Source of the DNA: Haladaptatus salinisoli
GTDB taxonomy: Archaea; Halobacteriota; Halobacteria; Halobacteriales; Haladaptataceae
DNA: 64,000 nt
Assembly: GCF_020614375.1 (NCBI RefSeq)
Contig: NZ_CP085330.1
Location: forward strand, 186,001 to 250,000
Direction of reading: 5' to 3'
Shown: positions 9,442-17,674 of the stretch, piece after piece
Position numbering within the stretch: the stretch's first letter is position 1
Layout: every line of letters starts with the position of its first letter
Translations under genes and position numbers: made by a program
Notes under the pieces: generated by a model
What the model saw: only the letters and a program-made list of their open reading frames with translations
Told to the model about the DNA's origin: nothing
The model's database searches: none

Positions 9442-10080
9442 ATGAGTATCATTGTAGAGTTCACCATCGACAAGGAGGATCTGGCATTGGGACGGGCCTT
9501 GGCTGGTGCTGGCGATGTCCACATTGAACTTGAGAAGATTATCCCCGCCGGAGATACCCTTATCCCATTTTTCTGGGTAAGTGATCCGGATGAAAAGGGA
9601 TTGGATGTAAGTGCCACCGAGAGCAAGCACGTCAAAAATCTCGTGCTGCTCGACACTCTGGGCAGCCACGCTCTCTACAAAGTCGAGTGGACGGGTGAGT
9701 ACGAAGACCTCTTGGCCGGCATCGTTGAAACCGAAGGGACGATCCTTGAAGCGACGGGAACCAAGACGTGGCACTTCGTCCTTCGATTTCTTGATCACGA
9801 CCACGTCGGACAGTTCTACAACTACTGTACCGACCACGGGATCCCGGTTCATATCGATCGCGTGTACACATTAACCGAGGAAGCACTGCGTGGGCGGATG
9901 TTCAAGTTGACGAACGAACAGCGCGAGGCGATTGTATTGGCACTCGATCGTGGGTATTTCAGTATTCCACGGGAGGTACAGATGCGAGCATTGGCCGACG
10001 AGCTTGGTATCAGCCAACAAGCGTTTTCGGAACGCCTCTGGCGTGGTCTCGAGAAGGTGCTCGCAAATCTCTTTCGATAA
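9442..10080 (+). CDS. HTH-10 family (bacterio-opsin activator-like) regulator
   Basis: 212 residues from the ATG at 9442 (a GTG two codons upstream is possible). The N-terminal 150 residues form an alpha/beta domain typical of haloarchaeal Bat-type regulators without PAS or GAF. The C-terminal 55 residues are the HTH_10 domain, starting LTNEQREAIVLALDRGYF and running through a LADELGISQQAFSERLWRG helix-turn-helix. Many haloarchaeal paralogues share this layout, so its targets are unknown. It lies downstream of the protease but is separated from it by a repeat copy. Confidence 0.85.
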   Translation: MSIIVEFTIDKEDLALGRALAGAGDVHIELEKIIPAGDTLIPFFWVSDPDEKGLDVSATESKHVKNLVLLDTLGSHALYKVEWTGEYEDLLAGIVETEGTILEATGTKTWHFVLRFLDHDHVGQFYNYCTDHGIPVHIDRVYTLTEEALRGRMFKLTNEQREAIVLALDRGYFSIPREVQMRALADELGISQQAFSERLWRGLEKVLANLFR

Positions 10081-10232
10081 TTCAAGCTTCGTTTTCTGGA
10101 CGGAGTAATAAATTGCCTGTGCCCACAGCCAGTTTTCCTTTACCCCCTTGTCACCACTACCGAACTTATGATGAGGGAGACGATATTAGAGACGCAACTC
10201 AGGATACTGGCGAATGAGGATCTTCGCGACGG

Positions 10233-10433
10233 ATGAAGTATACGATCAGTTTACAGGATGGCGCGGAGCTGGAACTCACCGAGATCGGAGTGGCGACCGA
10301 AGGTGATACAATCGCGTTTTCAGTCGAGGGCCGCATCGAAGAGATTAATGACGACCTCATAGAGGTCTTCGAGGGCAAGACACTCCAGCCGGTCGCGATC
10401 ACGTTCGAAGCCGAAGAACCTGAGGAAGAATGA
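10233..10433 (+). CDS. Small acidic hypothetical protein
   Basis: 66 residues, strongly acidic (ends EAEEPEEE), with alternating short beta-strand-like segments and no signal or membrane helix. The ATG directly follows a GCGACGGATGA stretch. I do not recognise the family. The amino-acid composition is typical of real haloarchaeal proteins, which is the main support. Confidence 0.6.
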   Translation: MKYTISLQDGAELELTEIGVATEGDTIAFSVEGRIEEINDDLIEVFEGKTLQPVAITFEAEEPEEE

Positions 10434-10517
10434 GCGGACCCTGAGAGTTATTCATGGTCGTCGTGGGGTATGAACTGGACGGACTGACGCTTAGAGAAAT
10501 AGAGAGAAACGACGTTA

Positions 10518-10536
10518 GTTAGTATGCAATACTAAC
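10518..10536. promoter_or_regulatory. 19-bp palindrome GTTAGTA-N5-TACTAAC, copy 1
   Basis: GTTAGTATGCAATACTAAC is a perfect palindrome around a 3-base centre. Related 19-bp sites occur at 11347-11365, 16341-16359 and 23266-23284. The size and symmetry fit an operator for a dimeric regulator. No gene start lies close downstream of this copy. Confidence 0.5.
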
Positions 10537-10839
10537 GGAAGATCTCTGCCCACTGATTCTAATCGCTCATCATCCACCGGCGTAGATCACGAGTATAGGG
10601 GTAGTGTCTGTGTTCCATAGAGGCCAGAACTTTACAACTAACACAGCCACCATGTTTATTTGTACCATGGCAGCAAGCCAACGAACAGTGTACCTTCGTC
10701 TGGTGTTGATGATTCAGCTAATTTTGGGTCGGACTCCTCCTGCCCGTCTGGATAGCTGCAAGTGGTGTGTTCTAAACCGACTCGATATTTTTCTTCACCA
10801 CCCAAGAGTGCCGCTGTAATGATGCACGTTGGTTCGACG

Positions 10840-10860
10840 TAACTGGCAGTGAGATCAACC
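10840..10860 (+). repeat. Degenerate copy 3 of the repeat family
   Basis: TAACTGGCAGTGAGATCAACC resembles the copies at 7708 and 9308 (core AA--GGCAGTGA conserved), same orientation. It is weaker than the others and could be chance. Confidence 0.3.
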
Positions 10861-11108
10861 CTCTGGATTCATGCTACTGGAACACACACACCACACACTC
10901 GTGGGGAGAGTGTTTTGCCTGTCATCCACATGTCACTCACTTCCCCACCTTTCCCCCGATTTCTCGCGTGCCTTAGCCGATCGGCGTCGTTCTTCACCAA
11001 CAATCCCAGTACCACCGCTCAAACATATGCGCAGGTGCTATTCGAGAATTTTTGACGGGCACTTCTATTTACCGGTGTAGTGAATTGTTCGAACAGAAGT
11101 AAGGTCAA

Positions 11109-11351
11109 ATGACAACGACAGATACTAAAACAGACAAAAAGACAGCAAAAGACTCCGGCCCATTCACGGGCGGCCGGAGTTTTCTCACAGCGTGTATGGT
11201 TCTCCTCATCGGGGTTGCAGTGGCTCACTAGGCGTTCACGGATAGCAACTTGAGCGGGGTTATCTTCGCGCTTTAAATTTCCGTCTTCATCTTAACGGGA
11301 ATCGGAGGACTTTGGTTCATTAACGTAATTCTGAGCTATCTTAAGAATTAG
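11109..11351 (+). pseudogene. Small two-helix membrane protein with two in-frame stops
   Basis: The ATG at 11109 opens a frame with a Lys/Thr-rich N-terminus and a first hydrophobic segment (FLTACMVLLIGVAVAH). A TAG follows at 11229, then the same frame continues as sensible membrane-protein sequence (AFTDSNLSGVIFAL), meets a TAA, and continues again (ISVFILTGIGGLWFINVILSYLKN) to a final TAG at 11349. The continuity of hydrophobic sequence in one frame across both stops points to a roughly 80-residue protein inactivated by two nonsense changes. A 40-residue truncated product could still be made. Confidence 0.6.
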
Positions 11352-11365
11352 TACAAAATACTAAC
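11347..11365. promoter_or_regulatory. 19-bp palindrome, copy 2
   Basis: ATTAGTA-CAAAA-TACTAAC, matching the arms of the 10518 site with one change. It overlaps the stop of the decayed membrane-protein gene. Confidence 0.45.
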
Positions 11366-11828
11366 CAAAACTACCGGCTTGATCATGACGATCTTCTTTC
11401 TGGAAACGGCGAAGTGGCGCAGCTGACAATAGACTAATGTAATTTTGTTGGGCGGCCAGAGGCGGTCAGGGATAGCCATGCACAGCAGAACGGCGACTAT
11501 AGTTACGGGCTGTGGGTTCACTGGTGCTGGTTTGAAGAGAGCGACGATCGTCCCCACACAGTTTTCGATCCGAGAGGGTAATAACGAGGACTTCTAGACA
11601 GATGGTGACATGGGACAATACGAAGAGAACTTGAGAAGCTTCCTGAGCGTCGCATGACTGGGTTGGAAGTGTACATTGAGGACGTGACAGGGGTACCGCT
11701 GTAACTGAGAATCGGCATCGACGGATACCGAGGGTGATGCCGAACGGGCTACGCAGTAGCCGGTGTTCGCGAGCACTGAACGCGTACGCCGGTGAGGGAA
11801 CAGACCACCCTCTCAATTAGTAATGTGG
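11352..11828. other. Gene-poor stretch with possible decayed coding fragments
   Basis: No intact gene. On the plus strand a frame ending at about 11590 reads like haloarchaeal protein (DYSYGLWVHWCWFEESDDR), and one ending at about 11704 reads MTGLEVYIEDVTGVPL in another frame. These may be remnants of one frameshifted gene; the family is not recognised. Confidence 0.25.
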
Positions 11829-12107
11829 TTACTCATCCTCGCGGACACGGGCGTAAAACCCGTCATCCTCCCATATTTCGAGCGTAACCCCTTTTATCTC
11901 GAGCTCGACGGAATGAATTGTGTCCGGGTGGTGAGCGAACAGGTCATTGAGGGCATCGGGATCAACGTGGTCGTAGAATCGGAACTCTGGTGAGTCTAAG
12001 TCAATGCTGTCGCAATCGGCCAGTGCTTCGAGGGCGATCTCACACGCGTTTGTTGGGGTTCGCCCGGTCGGTGTCTCATGCACAGCATCCGAATTTGAAT
12101 GTCTCAT
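11829..12107 (-). CDS. HalOD1-type output-domain protein, paralogue A
   Basis: 92 residues from the ATG at 12107, chosen because residues upstream of it in the longer open frame are not acidic. The C-terminal 70 residues are a HalOD1-like domain: FYDHVDPDALNDLF, then VELEIKGVTLEIWEDDG. Two paralogues (12871 and 13719) on the same strand share the Y-D-x-[VI]-[DN]-P-D-A-L-N-x-L-F and V-T-x-x-x-W signatures. HalOD1 proteins are small haloarchaeal signalling or regulatory modules of unknown action. Confidence 0.8.
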   Translation of the reverse strand: MRHSNSDAVHETPTGRTPTNACEIALEALADCDSIDLDSPEFRFYDHVDPDALNDLFAHHPDTIHSVELEIKGVTLEIWEDDGFYARVREDE

Positions 12108-12300
12108 GCTTTTCTCCGGGGTCCCAACACTGAGTGGTACACCTCTGGGAAAATTATTAAAAATAACGGCTAAAGTGAAACTGATGCGTGATACCACGAC
12201 TCTCAGGTGAGGGCAAGATCATTCGCACTATTTAGTGATATACTCCGGGAGACGCCCCTTCGTGAAGTGCTCTTGCATCCCGTCTCTGGTTTTGGCGAGG

Positions 12301-12552
12301 TCAATTCTGATGTGAAGAGTCACGATCCGGCGGCTGTGCGGATTCCCAGTAGTAATCGAGCAGGTGGTCACCCCAGTGTCGTGCTTCGTCCGTTTCAGCG
12401 ATGAATTCCGTTTGTGAGTCGTAGGTACCGTCCACTGTCGGAAGCGACAGCAGAAGACAATCCTCCGTAACGGTGACTGCAACTGACACATCGGTCACTC
12501 GAATCAGTTCGGTGGCGTCGAGCTGTGCAGAAGCCGTCTCCTTGAGTGAGAC
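12301..12552 (-). pseudogene. C-terminal remnant of a FilR1-type regulator
   Basis: The frame is open from 12552 down to the stop at 12301. Its sequence (VSVAVTVTEDCLLLSLPTVDGTYDSQTEF and ARHWGDHLLDYYW, read as two stretches) aligns with the C-terminus of the intact regulator at 14431-15204 (VSFELAVTDENLLLSLPFFDGSYDTHS, ARNWGRKVFEQIW). The first two thirds of the gene, including the HTH, are missing, cut at the start of the divergent winged-helix gene at 12546. A short product from a GTG at 12498 cannot be excluded. Confidence 0.65.
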
Positions 12553-12839
12553 TCAATAAGACGGATTTCTGGATTCTCGACATTTTAACGGAGGGGAGAA
12601 ATATCGCCGCCAACATCTCAATCCGTCTCGACCGTACCCGGACTTATATCAATTCGTGTATGCCGATTTTAACGGATTACGGTCTCATTAAGAAAATCGG
12701 GCCAAAGAAGAATAGCGGGCTATACGAACTCACTGAGAAAGGCCGTATCGCACTTGAGAGCCAGAATCAATACGACCCCGACGATACACAAGCGTTCGAC
12801 GACCTCCTAGAACAGAAGCTCGCCGAGCGCGATGAGTAA
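12546..12839 (+). CDS. Winged-helix regulator, PhiH1 repressor-like
   Basis: 97 residues from a GTG at 12546. The layout is a compact winged helix: DFWILDILTEGRNIAANIS, recognition helix RTYINSCMPILTDYGLI, then wing and GLYELTEKGRIALE, followed by an acidic tail. This is the pattern of haloarchaeal phage PhiH1 repressor-like proteins. The start abuts a truncated regulator gene on the opposite strand. Its target is unknown. Confidence 0.75.
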   Translation: MRLNKTDFWILDILTEGRNIAANISIRLDRTRTYINSCMPILTDYGLIKKIGPKKNSGLYELTEKGRIALESQNQYDPDDTQAFDDLLEQKLAERDE

Positions 12840-12870
12840 CACATTGCCGCGTACCGACCCTATGAGCACT

Positions 12871-13110
12871 CTACTGATCGTTGACGCGTGCAGAGATTTC
12901 ACCGTTGGACCTCCAGACCGTCACGGTCACGTCGTGAATATCAAATTGGACGGATACATCTTCATCATGAGTATGAGCGAAAAGACTATTGAGCGCGTCC
13001 GGGTTGACGAAATCGTAGAGCGTTGAATCTCGCCTCTTAAAGCTAAAGCCATCGTACTCCTCCAGTGCCTCAACGATGATGGTACTCGCTTTAGGTTGCG
13101 TATCCTTCAT
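12871..13110 (-). CDS. HalOD1-type output-domain protein, paralogue B
   Basis: 79 residues from the ATG at 13110. The HalOD1 signature is present: LYDFVNPDALNSLF followed by VQFDIHDVTVTVWRSNG. It is convergent with the winged-helix gene to its left and divergent from the DUF7344 gene to its right. Confidence 0.78.
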   Translation of the reverse strand: MKDTQPKASTIIVEALEEYDGFSFKRRDSTLYDFVNPDALNSLFAHTHDEDVSVQFDIHDVTVTVWRSNGEISARVNDQ

Positions 13111-13308
13111 TTGTTTTCTTGGACGGTCAAACATCCACTCTCGCGCTACGATTGGAGAGGAAAGCGAAAAACTGTTGGTAAATATTCATCAGTGAATAAG
13201 GATTGCATTATGGCAATGTTCTGTCCTTATCTCTAATTGGTTGTTTTTGTCACGTTTGATGGTACCTACGGCAGAACCGTTATCGCTCTGAGGTGGCTAA
13301 GGGGAGTG

Positions 13309-13647
13309 ATGGCAGCGTTAGATAGAGTGTTTGACCTCTTCAGCGAAGAACGACGGCGGTACGCTCTTTACTTTCTTGAGCAAGAAAATGGCCCCGTCTC
13401 TGTAGATGAGGTGGCCGAGCAAATCGCTGAGTGGAAAACAAATCCCAGAACAGTACCTATCCCTGAGGAAAAATTCGACCAGATCGAAGTCGAACTCCGT
13501 CATAACCATCTGCCGAAAGCATCGGAAGCAGAGTATATCACCTATGACCCCAAGGAGGAGGTGGTGGAAATTACTGGGTCTCCTCCAGAGTTTAAAGCTA
13601 TTATCTCTGTCGCCAAGGTTATCGAGCGACCTGAACGTGATCCCTAA
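13309..13647 (+). CDS. DUF7344 winged-helix-like protein
   Basis: 112 residues from the ATG at 13309, preceded by a purine-rich GGGGAGTG. The first 20 residues (LDRVFDLFSEERRRYALYFL) and the following VSVDEVAEQIAEW and ELRHNHLPKASEAEYITYD segments are the signature of the haloarchaeal DUF7344 domain, a winged-helix variant that probably binds DNA. A related intact gene is at 63424 and a broken one at 62490. Confidence 0.82.
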   Translation: MAALDRVFDLFSEERRRYALYFLEQENGPVSVDEVAEQIAEWKTNPRTVPIPEEKFDQIEVELRHNHLPKASEAEYITYDPKEEVVEITGSPPEFKAIISVAKVIERPERDP

Positions 13648-13718
13648 TAGGTTCTCGGAAGTTTTCTCTTACTGAGATCGCTGAGTTGCGGTCGAAGTAT
13701 AGTGACACTATTGCATTC

Positions 13719-14003
13719 TCAATTGTTAGTATCTCGAGGCATAATTTGAATTTCCACCCCTCCATCACCCCAAAGCCTGACTGTTACATCATCGGTAGAA
13801 AACTCGACAGTGGTATTGGCATTAGCATTTTTTTGAAAGAGATTATTAAGGGCGTCTGGATCAATATCATCGTAAAGCCGAAACTCGGCCTTGGTTAAGT
13901 CCTCTCCCTTCTCTTTCTCAATTGCCTCAAGAACTGCGGTGCTCAATGTTTGGTCTTCGTTTGGATGGTAGCGGTCAACCTCGTCTTTCTCTTGAGTATC
14001 CAT
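13719..14003 (-). CDS. HalOD1-type output-domain protein, paralogue C
   Basis: 94 residues with an acidic N-terminal tail and the domain signature LYDDIDPDALNNLF followed by VEFSTDDVTVRLWGDGG. It is the third minus-strand paralogue within 2.2 kb. Confidence 0.8.
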   Translation of the reverse strand: MDTQEKDEVDRYHPNEDQTLSTAVLEAIEKEKGEDLTKAEFRLYDDIDPDALNNLFQKNANANTTVEFSTDDVTVRLWGDGGVEIQIMPRDTNN

Positions 14004-14174
14004 TGCATACTACCCTCGTAGGCAGTCTGCATAACCCCTCTGGCCGTTTACCTTTCTCTGATCGGCTATCGATTATTAAATGGGTTACTCCAAAGAAATC
14101 GACCTTTAACAGTCAGTGGGAAACGACGAGCGGCTGGTGTCCAAAATTAGTGACCGATCGTCACCTCTGGCGGA

Positions 14175-14273
14175 CTACTCACCGACGATACGTCGGACTT
14201 GGTTGTATACGATGTCGAAACACCAGTAGAACACAACCACGCTCAGAAAAACACCGTTTGTGAACTTCGCCAT
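14175..14273 (-). CDS. Possible 32-residue membrane protein
   Basis: An ATG at 14273 opens a short frame (MAKFTNGVFLSVVVFYWCFD, then a basic tail VRRIVGE) with a single hydrophobic helix and a TAG stop. Small single-helix proteins of this kind are common in haloarchaea, but length alone makes this uncertain. The surrounding 14004-14430 stretch has no other gene. Confidence 0.3.
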   Translation of the reverse strand: MAKFTNGVFLSVVVFYWCFDIVYNQVRRIVGE

Positions 14274-14430
14274 ATATTTTTCCCAAACAAGTCCAGTGAG
14301 ATAATGTTCGGCGGATGGCAACCTCCGAACGGATCGAAGACGTTAGAATAATTTGTAATATATTGGTGTTGAATTTCCACCATTTCTGGAAAGATTAAAT
14401 AGGATTGGAAAAGTCTCTAGACTATCCACG

Positions 14431-15204
14431 ATGGAAAGAACAGAGTCACTCATCACGTACGTGCTTCGATCGACAGCACGAACAGACGTCCTCATAGCCA
14501 TCGCAAATGGACAGTGCTCTGTTCAAATGCTGTTGGAGCAAGGACTTATGAGTGATTCAGCAGTGTACAATGCTCTTTCGGAACTCGAGAATCGAGGATT
14601 GATTTCCACTTCGGAGGCGAATGAGTACCGACTAACTGGAATCGGTTCGATTATCGTCAATTTCCTTCGTCGCCAACAGAAAATGGAAGAACTCATTCAG
14701 ACCGATTCAGAATTCTGGCAGTCTCACGATATCACTGTCCTCCCACGCTCGTTTCAGTTTGATCTAACCGAACTGGTTTCTGGGTGGGTCGTTCGAGCAA
14801 CTGACACCCGGCCCTCACGAGCAGAGTATGAGGTCGAAGACCGTCTAAAGGCGACAACTTCTGCATGCGTTGTGGAACCAGTGTATGACGACCGGCACAT
14901 AACCGCATTACTCGATAACTGCGAGAGCTGTCGACTAGTGATGCCAGCGAACGTGCTTTCCTCGCTGCGTAACGACGAACTCCCAATCTCTGATTTTGGT
15001 GAGGATCTCGACATTCGTGTCGCCGATGTCTCGTTTGAGTTGGCAGTGACTGATGAGAATCTCTTACTCTCGCTTCCATTCTTCGATGGCTCGTACGACA
15101 CGCATTCTAAGTTCGTGGCCGATTCAGAGCGAGCACGTAACTGGGGAAGAAAGGTATTCGAACAGATCTGGAGCGATGCAGAACGCGTCGATGACTTACA
15201 CTGA
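14431..15204 (+). CDS. HTH regulator with FilR1-type (DUF1724) domain
   Basis: 257 residues. An N-terminal winged helix (residues 1-75: TARTDVLIAIANG, MSDSAVYNALSELENRGLI) is followed by a linker and a domain of the methanogenesis regulator FilR1 middle type (about residues 110-245). The WSHDITVLP-like hinge and LLSLPFFDG near the end are typical of haloarchaeal members. These act as transcription factors of mostly unknown ligand. A truncated homologue lies at 12301-12552, evidence for past duplication in the island. Confidence 0.8.
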   Translation: MERTESLITYVLRSTARTDVLIAIANGQCSVQMLLEQGLMSDSAVYNALSELENRGLISTSEANEYRLTGIGSIIVNFLRRQQKMEELIQTDSEFWQSHDITVLPRSFQFDLTELVSGWVVRATDTRPSRAEYEVEDRLKATTSACVVEPVYDDRHITALLDNCESCRLVMPANVLSSLRNDELPISDFGEDLDIRVADVSFELAVTDENLLLSLPFFDGSYDTHSKFVADSERARNWGRKVFEQIWSDAERVDDLH

Positions 15205-15423
15205 GCCGTCTCGACCGAACGGCAAGTCACGAAGCGAATTGTAGAGTGCCCGCTTGCCATTATCGGCTAACCCGACCAGATGAATTGAGCTGTCTACTCG
15301 GCGCAGGACGTTGCTCGCCATCACCTCTGCCTCGTCATGCGAGGTTTCACGCAGCTCGACGATGTGCTCGGTGAGTTCGGTAAACACCTCTTCGCGTCCG
15401 AATGGAACGAGCGTGCGATTCAT
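15196..15423 (-). CDS. Small hypothetical protein (75 aa)
   Basis: From the ATG at 15423 the frame encodes an acidic, helical protein (GREEVFTELTEHIVELRETSHDEAEVM is typical in composition) ending near the FilR1-type gene with a 9-base convergent overlap. Longer in-frame starts upstream give basic sequence and were not used. The family is not recognised. Confidence 0.6.
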   Translation of the reverse strand: MNRTLVPFGREEVFTELTEHIVELRETSHDEAEVMASNVLRRVDSSIHLVGLADNGKRALYNSLRDLPFGRDGSV

Positions 15424-15559
15424 GGACAAAGGACGGAGCAGAACGATATTAGAGATGAGCCATCCCCAGAGTGAAAGTGTCGTCCTCAAAGCACGGAGGC
15501 TTGCACTTCGATACAACCAGAGAGAAAGCGGTTTGCACGTGATGGGACTACGGTAAGCT

Positions 15560-16270
15560 ATGGCGGCTGCGTGGGCACAGTGGGAGCACGTCACGAAAGT
15601 TGACCCAGATAAAGCACTGCACGAGGGAGATACTTACGCAGCAATCGCTACCACGGGAACAGATGCACTCATTCTCGGTGGCACCACGAACGTCACCGAG
15701 TCTAGCATTCAGTCGATTCTCGCTGCACTTACTCCGGCTGAGATCCCGATCTTCGTCGAGCCGACCTATCGCCCAACTCAATTCCATCGTGAGGGACTCG
15801 CTGGCTACCTGGTTCCGATCGTCCTGAATGCCGGTCACCCACCGTGGCTCATCGGTGCTCATCACGAATGGGCTCGCTCCTCCGATCTCGAGTGGGATTA
15901 CGTGCATCCAGAAGCCTATATTGTTCTGAATCCAGCGTCGTCAGTGGCGACGTACACGCAGGCAGACTGTGATCTCGACAGAGATGACGTCGTTGCTTAT
16001 GCGGAACTCGCCGAACAGATCCTCGGCCAGGAAATCGTTTACCTCGAGTATTCCGGCATCTTTGGCGATCCAGCTATTGTCGCTGCCACACGCGATGCAC
16101 TCTCATCAGCGCAGCTCTTCTATGGTGGCGGGATTCACGACTACGATTCGGCCTATAAGATGGCGAGTGTCGCTGATACAGTCATTGTCGGCGACGTGCT
16201 CCATGAGGCTGGTATCGAGACGGTCGAGGAAACCGTTCGCGGAGTAATGAATGCGCAGCACAAGTCATAA
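15560..16270 (+). CDS. Geranylgeranylglyceryl phosphate synthase, group I
   Basis: 236 residues spanning a full TIM-barrel of the PcrB/GGGPS family. Visible signatures are HVTKVDPDKA at the N-terminus, a GGTTNVT loop, IFVEPTYR, YIVLNP, VYLEYSGIFGDP and the phosphate-binding LFYGGGIHDYD. The enzyme joins geranylgeranyl diphosphate to sn-glycerol-1-phosphate, the first ether bond of archaeal membrane lipids. The gene sits alone among accessory genes, so it may be an additional copy rather than the housekeeping one. Confidence 0.9.
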   Translation: MAAAWAQWEHVTKVDPDKALHEGDTYAAIATTGTDALILGGTTNVTESSIQSILAALTPAEIPIFVEPTYRPTQFHREGLAGYLVPIVLNAGHPPWLIGAHHEWARSSDLEWDYVHPEAYIVLNPASSVATYTQADCDLDRDDVVAYAELAEQILGQEIVYLEYSGIFGDPAIVAATRDALSSAQLFYGGGIHDYDSAYKMASVADTVIVGDVLHEAGIETVEETVRGVMNAQHKS

Positions 16271-16340
16271 TCATGCCCTCTACGATCACAGCGGGGATTG
16301 AGGAGATCGAGAGTCTGAGTCTGCAACCAGTTGCTCTTTG

Positions 16341-16359
16341 GTTAGTATGTACTGCTAAC
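16341..16359. promoter_or_regulatory. 19-bp palindrome, copy 3
   Basis: GTTAGTA-TGTAC-TGCTAAC, one mismatch between the arms. It lies 45 bases upstream of the ATG at 16405, a position suited to an operator or promoter element of that gene. Confidence 0.5.
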
Positions 16360-16404
16360 TACTATCGCCCACCGATTTAACCCGTTCGCGCACAACCACT
16401 CGGT

Positions 16405-16641
16405 ATGAGCGAGAATGCTGCACTCATCGCCCGAATTATCGAGCATAATACGGGCGGGCACAACCGTGCGACAATTGACCGCCCCCATATTGGTGTGATC
16501 GCAAGTCAGCATAGCCGCTTTGACGGCGATCTCGACGACGCGATAGCCGAGGCCCTTGCCGAAGAATACATCGAGGAACAGGATGGCGAGTACATCGCGA
16601 CGGAGCAAGTCTGGACTCTCATTCCCGGTACGACTCGCTAG
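16405..16641 (+). CDS. Small hypothetical protein, possible winged-helix
   Basis: 78 residues, acidic, rich in predicted helices (ALIARIIEHN, DDAIAEALAEEYIEE) and ending with a short strand pair (GEYIATEQVWTLI), which is compatible with a minimal winged helix. The family is not recognised. A palindromic site lies just upstream. Confidence 0.55.
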   Translation: MSENAALIARIIEHNTGGHNRATIDRPHIGVIASQHSRFDGDLDDAIAEALAEEYIEEQDGEYIATEQVWTLIPGTTR

Positions 16642-16795
16642 CGCGTCGTTCGATCTGACTCCGTTTTGTACTCTTCTACCTCTCTGCCTCTCTTCGACCA
16701 TACCCAGTAGTGGCTCTGTTGAAACTCTCACAGTCTGCCAAGAGGTGCGTCCTTCACACAGAATGGCGGTTTCACGGCCAACTAATACGGTGTGA

Positions 16796-17674
16796 TCACC
16801 AGCCATCGTCAGGAACATCGTAGGTCCCCTTTGCAAGATCCTCAAGACTCATAAATCCCTTATCAAGAAGCTCGGCGTACAACCTTTCTGGATCCAGATC
16901 TACTGCAGATTTCGACGGAGTATCGGCCACCTCTAATTCGGACTCATTTACAGGTTTGTTGATATTCAGCTTGTCGTTGAGTAGTGCTTCTACTGTTTGT
17001 ACCTCCCAAGGGCTGGCATACGGGGACAGCCGTATCTCCTTGATAAGCATGTCTAAATCGACAGAGACGATAATCGGTTCCTCCCGATAGTTGTCGCTAT
17101 CTCCACCAGTTGTTGGCTGAGCCCCACGTCTATACTGCTGATAATCATCGAAATTTTCGACGATGTCGTTATGTTTCAGCGTTTTATATTCGGATCTGTC
17201 GAATGGCTTTTCGAAGACAACCGCGCGAATCTCCTGTTCAGTTGCATATTCACTATCCTTGTAACTGAACGGAGCACGTGCATATTCGTGTAAAGATGGT
17301 TTATGCCCATTTTCGAAGTCACGGTAGACGACACGTTTGATTGCCAGTTGATCCTCACTGAGATCTTCAATTGCTTTGACTAACCCCCCGACAGTCGATT
17401 TGATGACGACACCCTCTCCACCGGGTGTATAGTCTACCCATTGCTCTATTGCTTCATGATCAAGGCCAGTCCAACAGCTAATGAACGCACAATTGTTCTG
17501 CTCCTGAACTACCTCAACTGGGTTCCTATCCAGCAGGTCTTGCACCAAATCAACTTCATCCCCCGAATCCCACGCTTTCGTCCACCTCTGGTTTGTTTTC
17601 TCTGCTTTATCCGCCCGTCTTAGCATCGACTTCAGAGGCAAATATCCCTCCAATGGGTCAGCAAAGTGATCTGG
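16796..17674 (-). pseudogene. DUF2971 protein, 5' truncated
   Basis: The frame is open from 17674 (after a TGA at 17675-17677) to the stop at 16796. It begins with HFADPLEGYLPL, which matches the F-x-D-P-F-E-G motif that normally lies 40-60 residues inside DUF2971 proteins, and continues with CWTGLDHEAIEQWVDYTPGG, VVYRDF and EIRAVVF, all typical of the family. The expected N-terminal strand-helix portion is absent and no ATG precedes the motif; a TTG at 17653 is the only in-frame start candidate. The break coincides with the 5' end of the next gene. Confidence 0.7.

Larger units (their letters stand above)
10434..11108. other. Gene-free 675-bp stretch with two repeat-type sites
   Basis: No supported gene. 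It contains the 19-bp palindrome at 10518 and a degenerate repeat copy at 10840. Open frames here (for example 10604-10819) are not acidic and lack sensible starts. Confidence 0.5.

Noticed and set aside
11229..11231. In-frame TAG as possible pyrrolysine codon
   Set aside because: A second in-frame stop (TAA) follows and haloarchaea lack the pyrrolysine system, so pseudogenisation is simpler.
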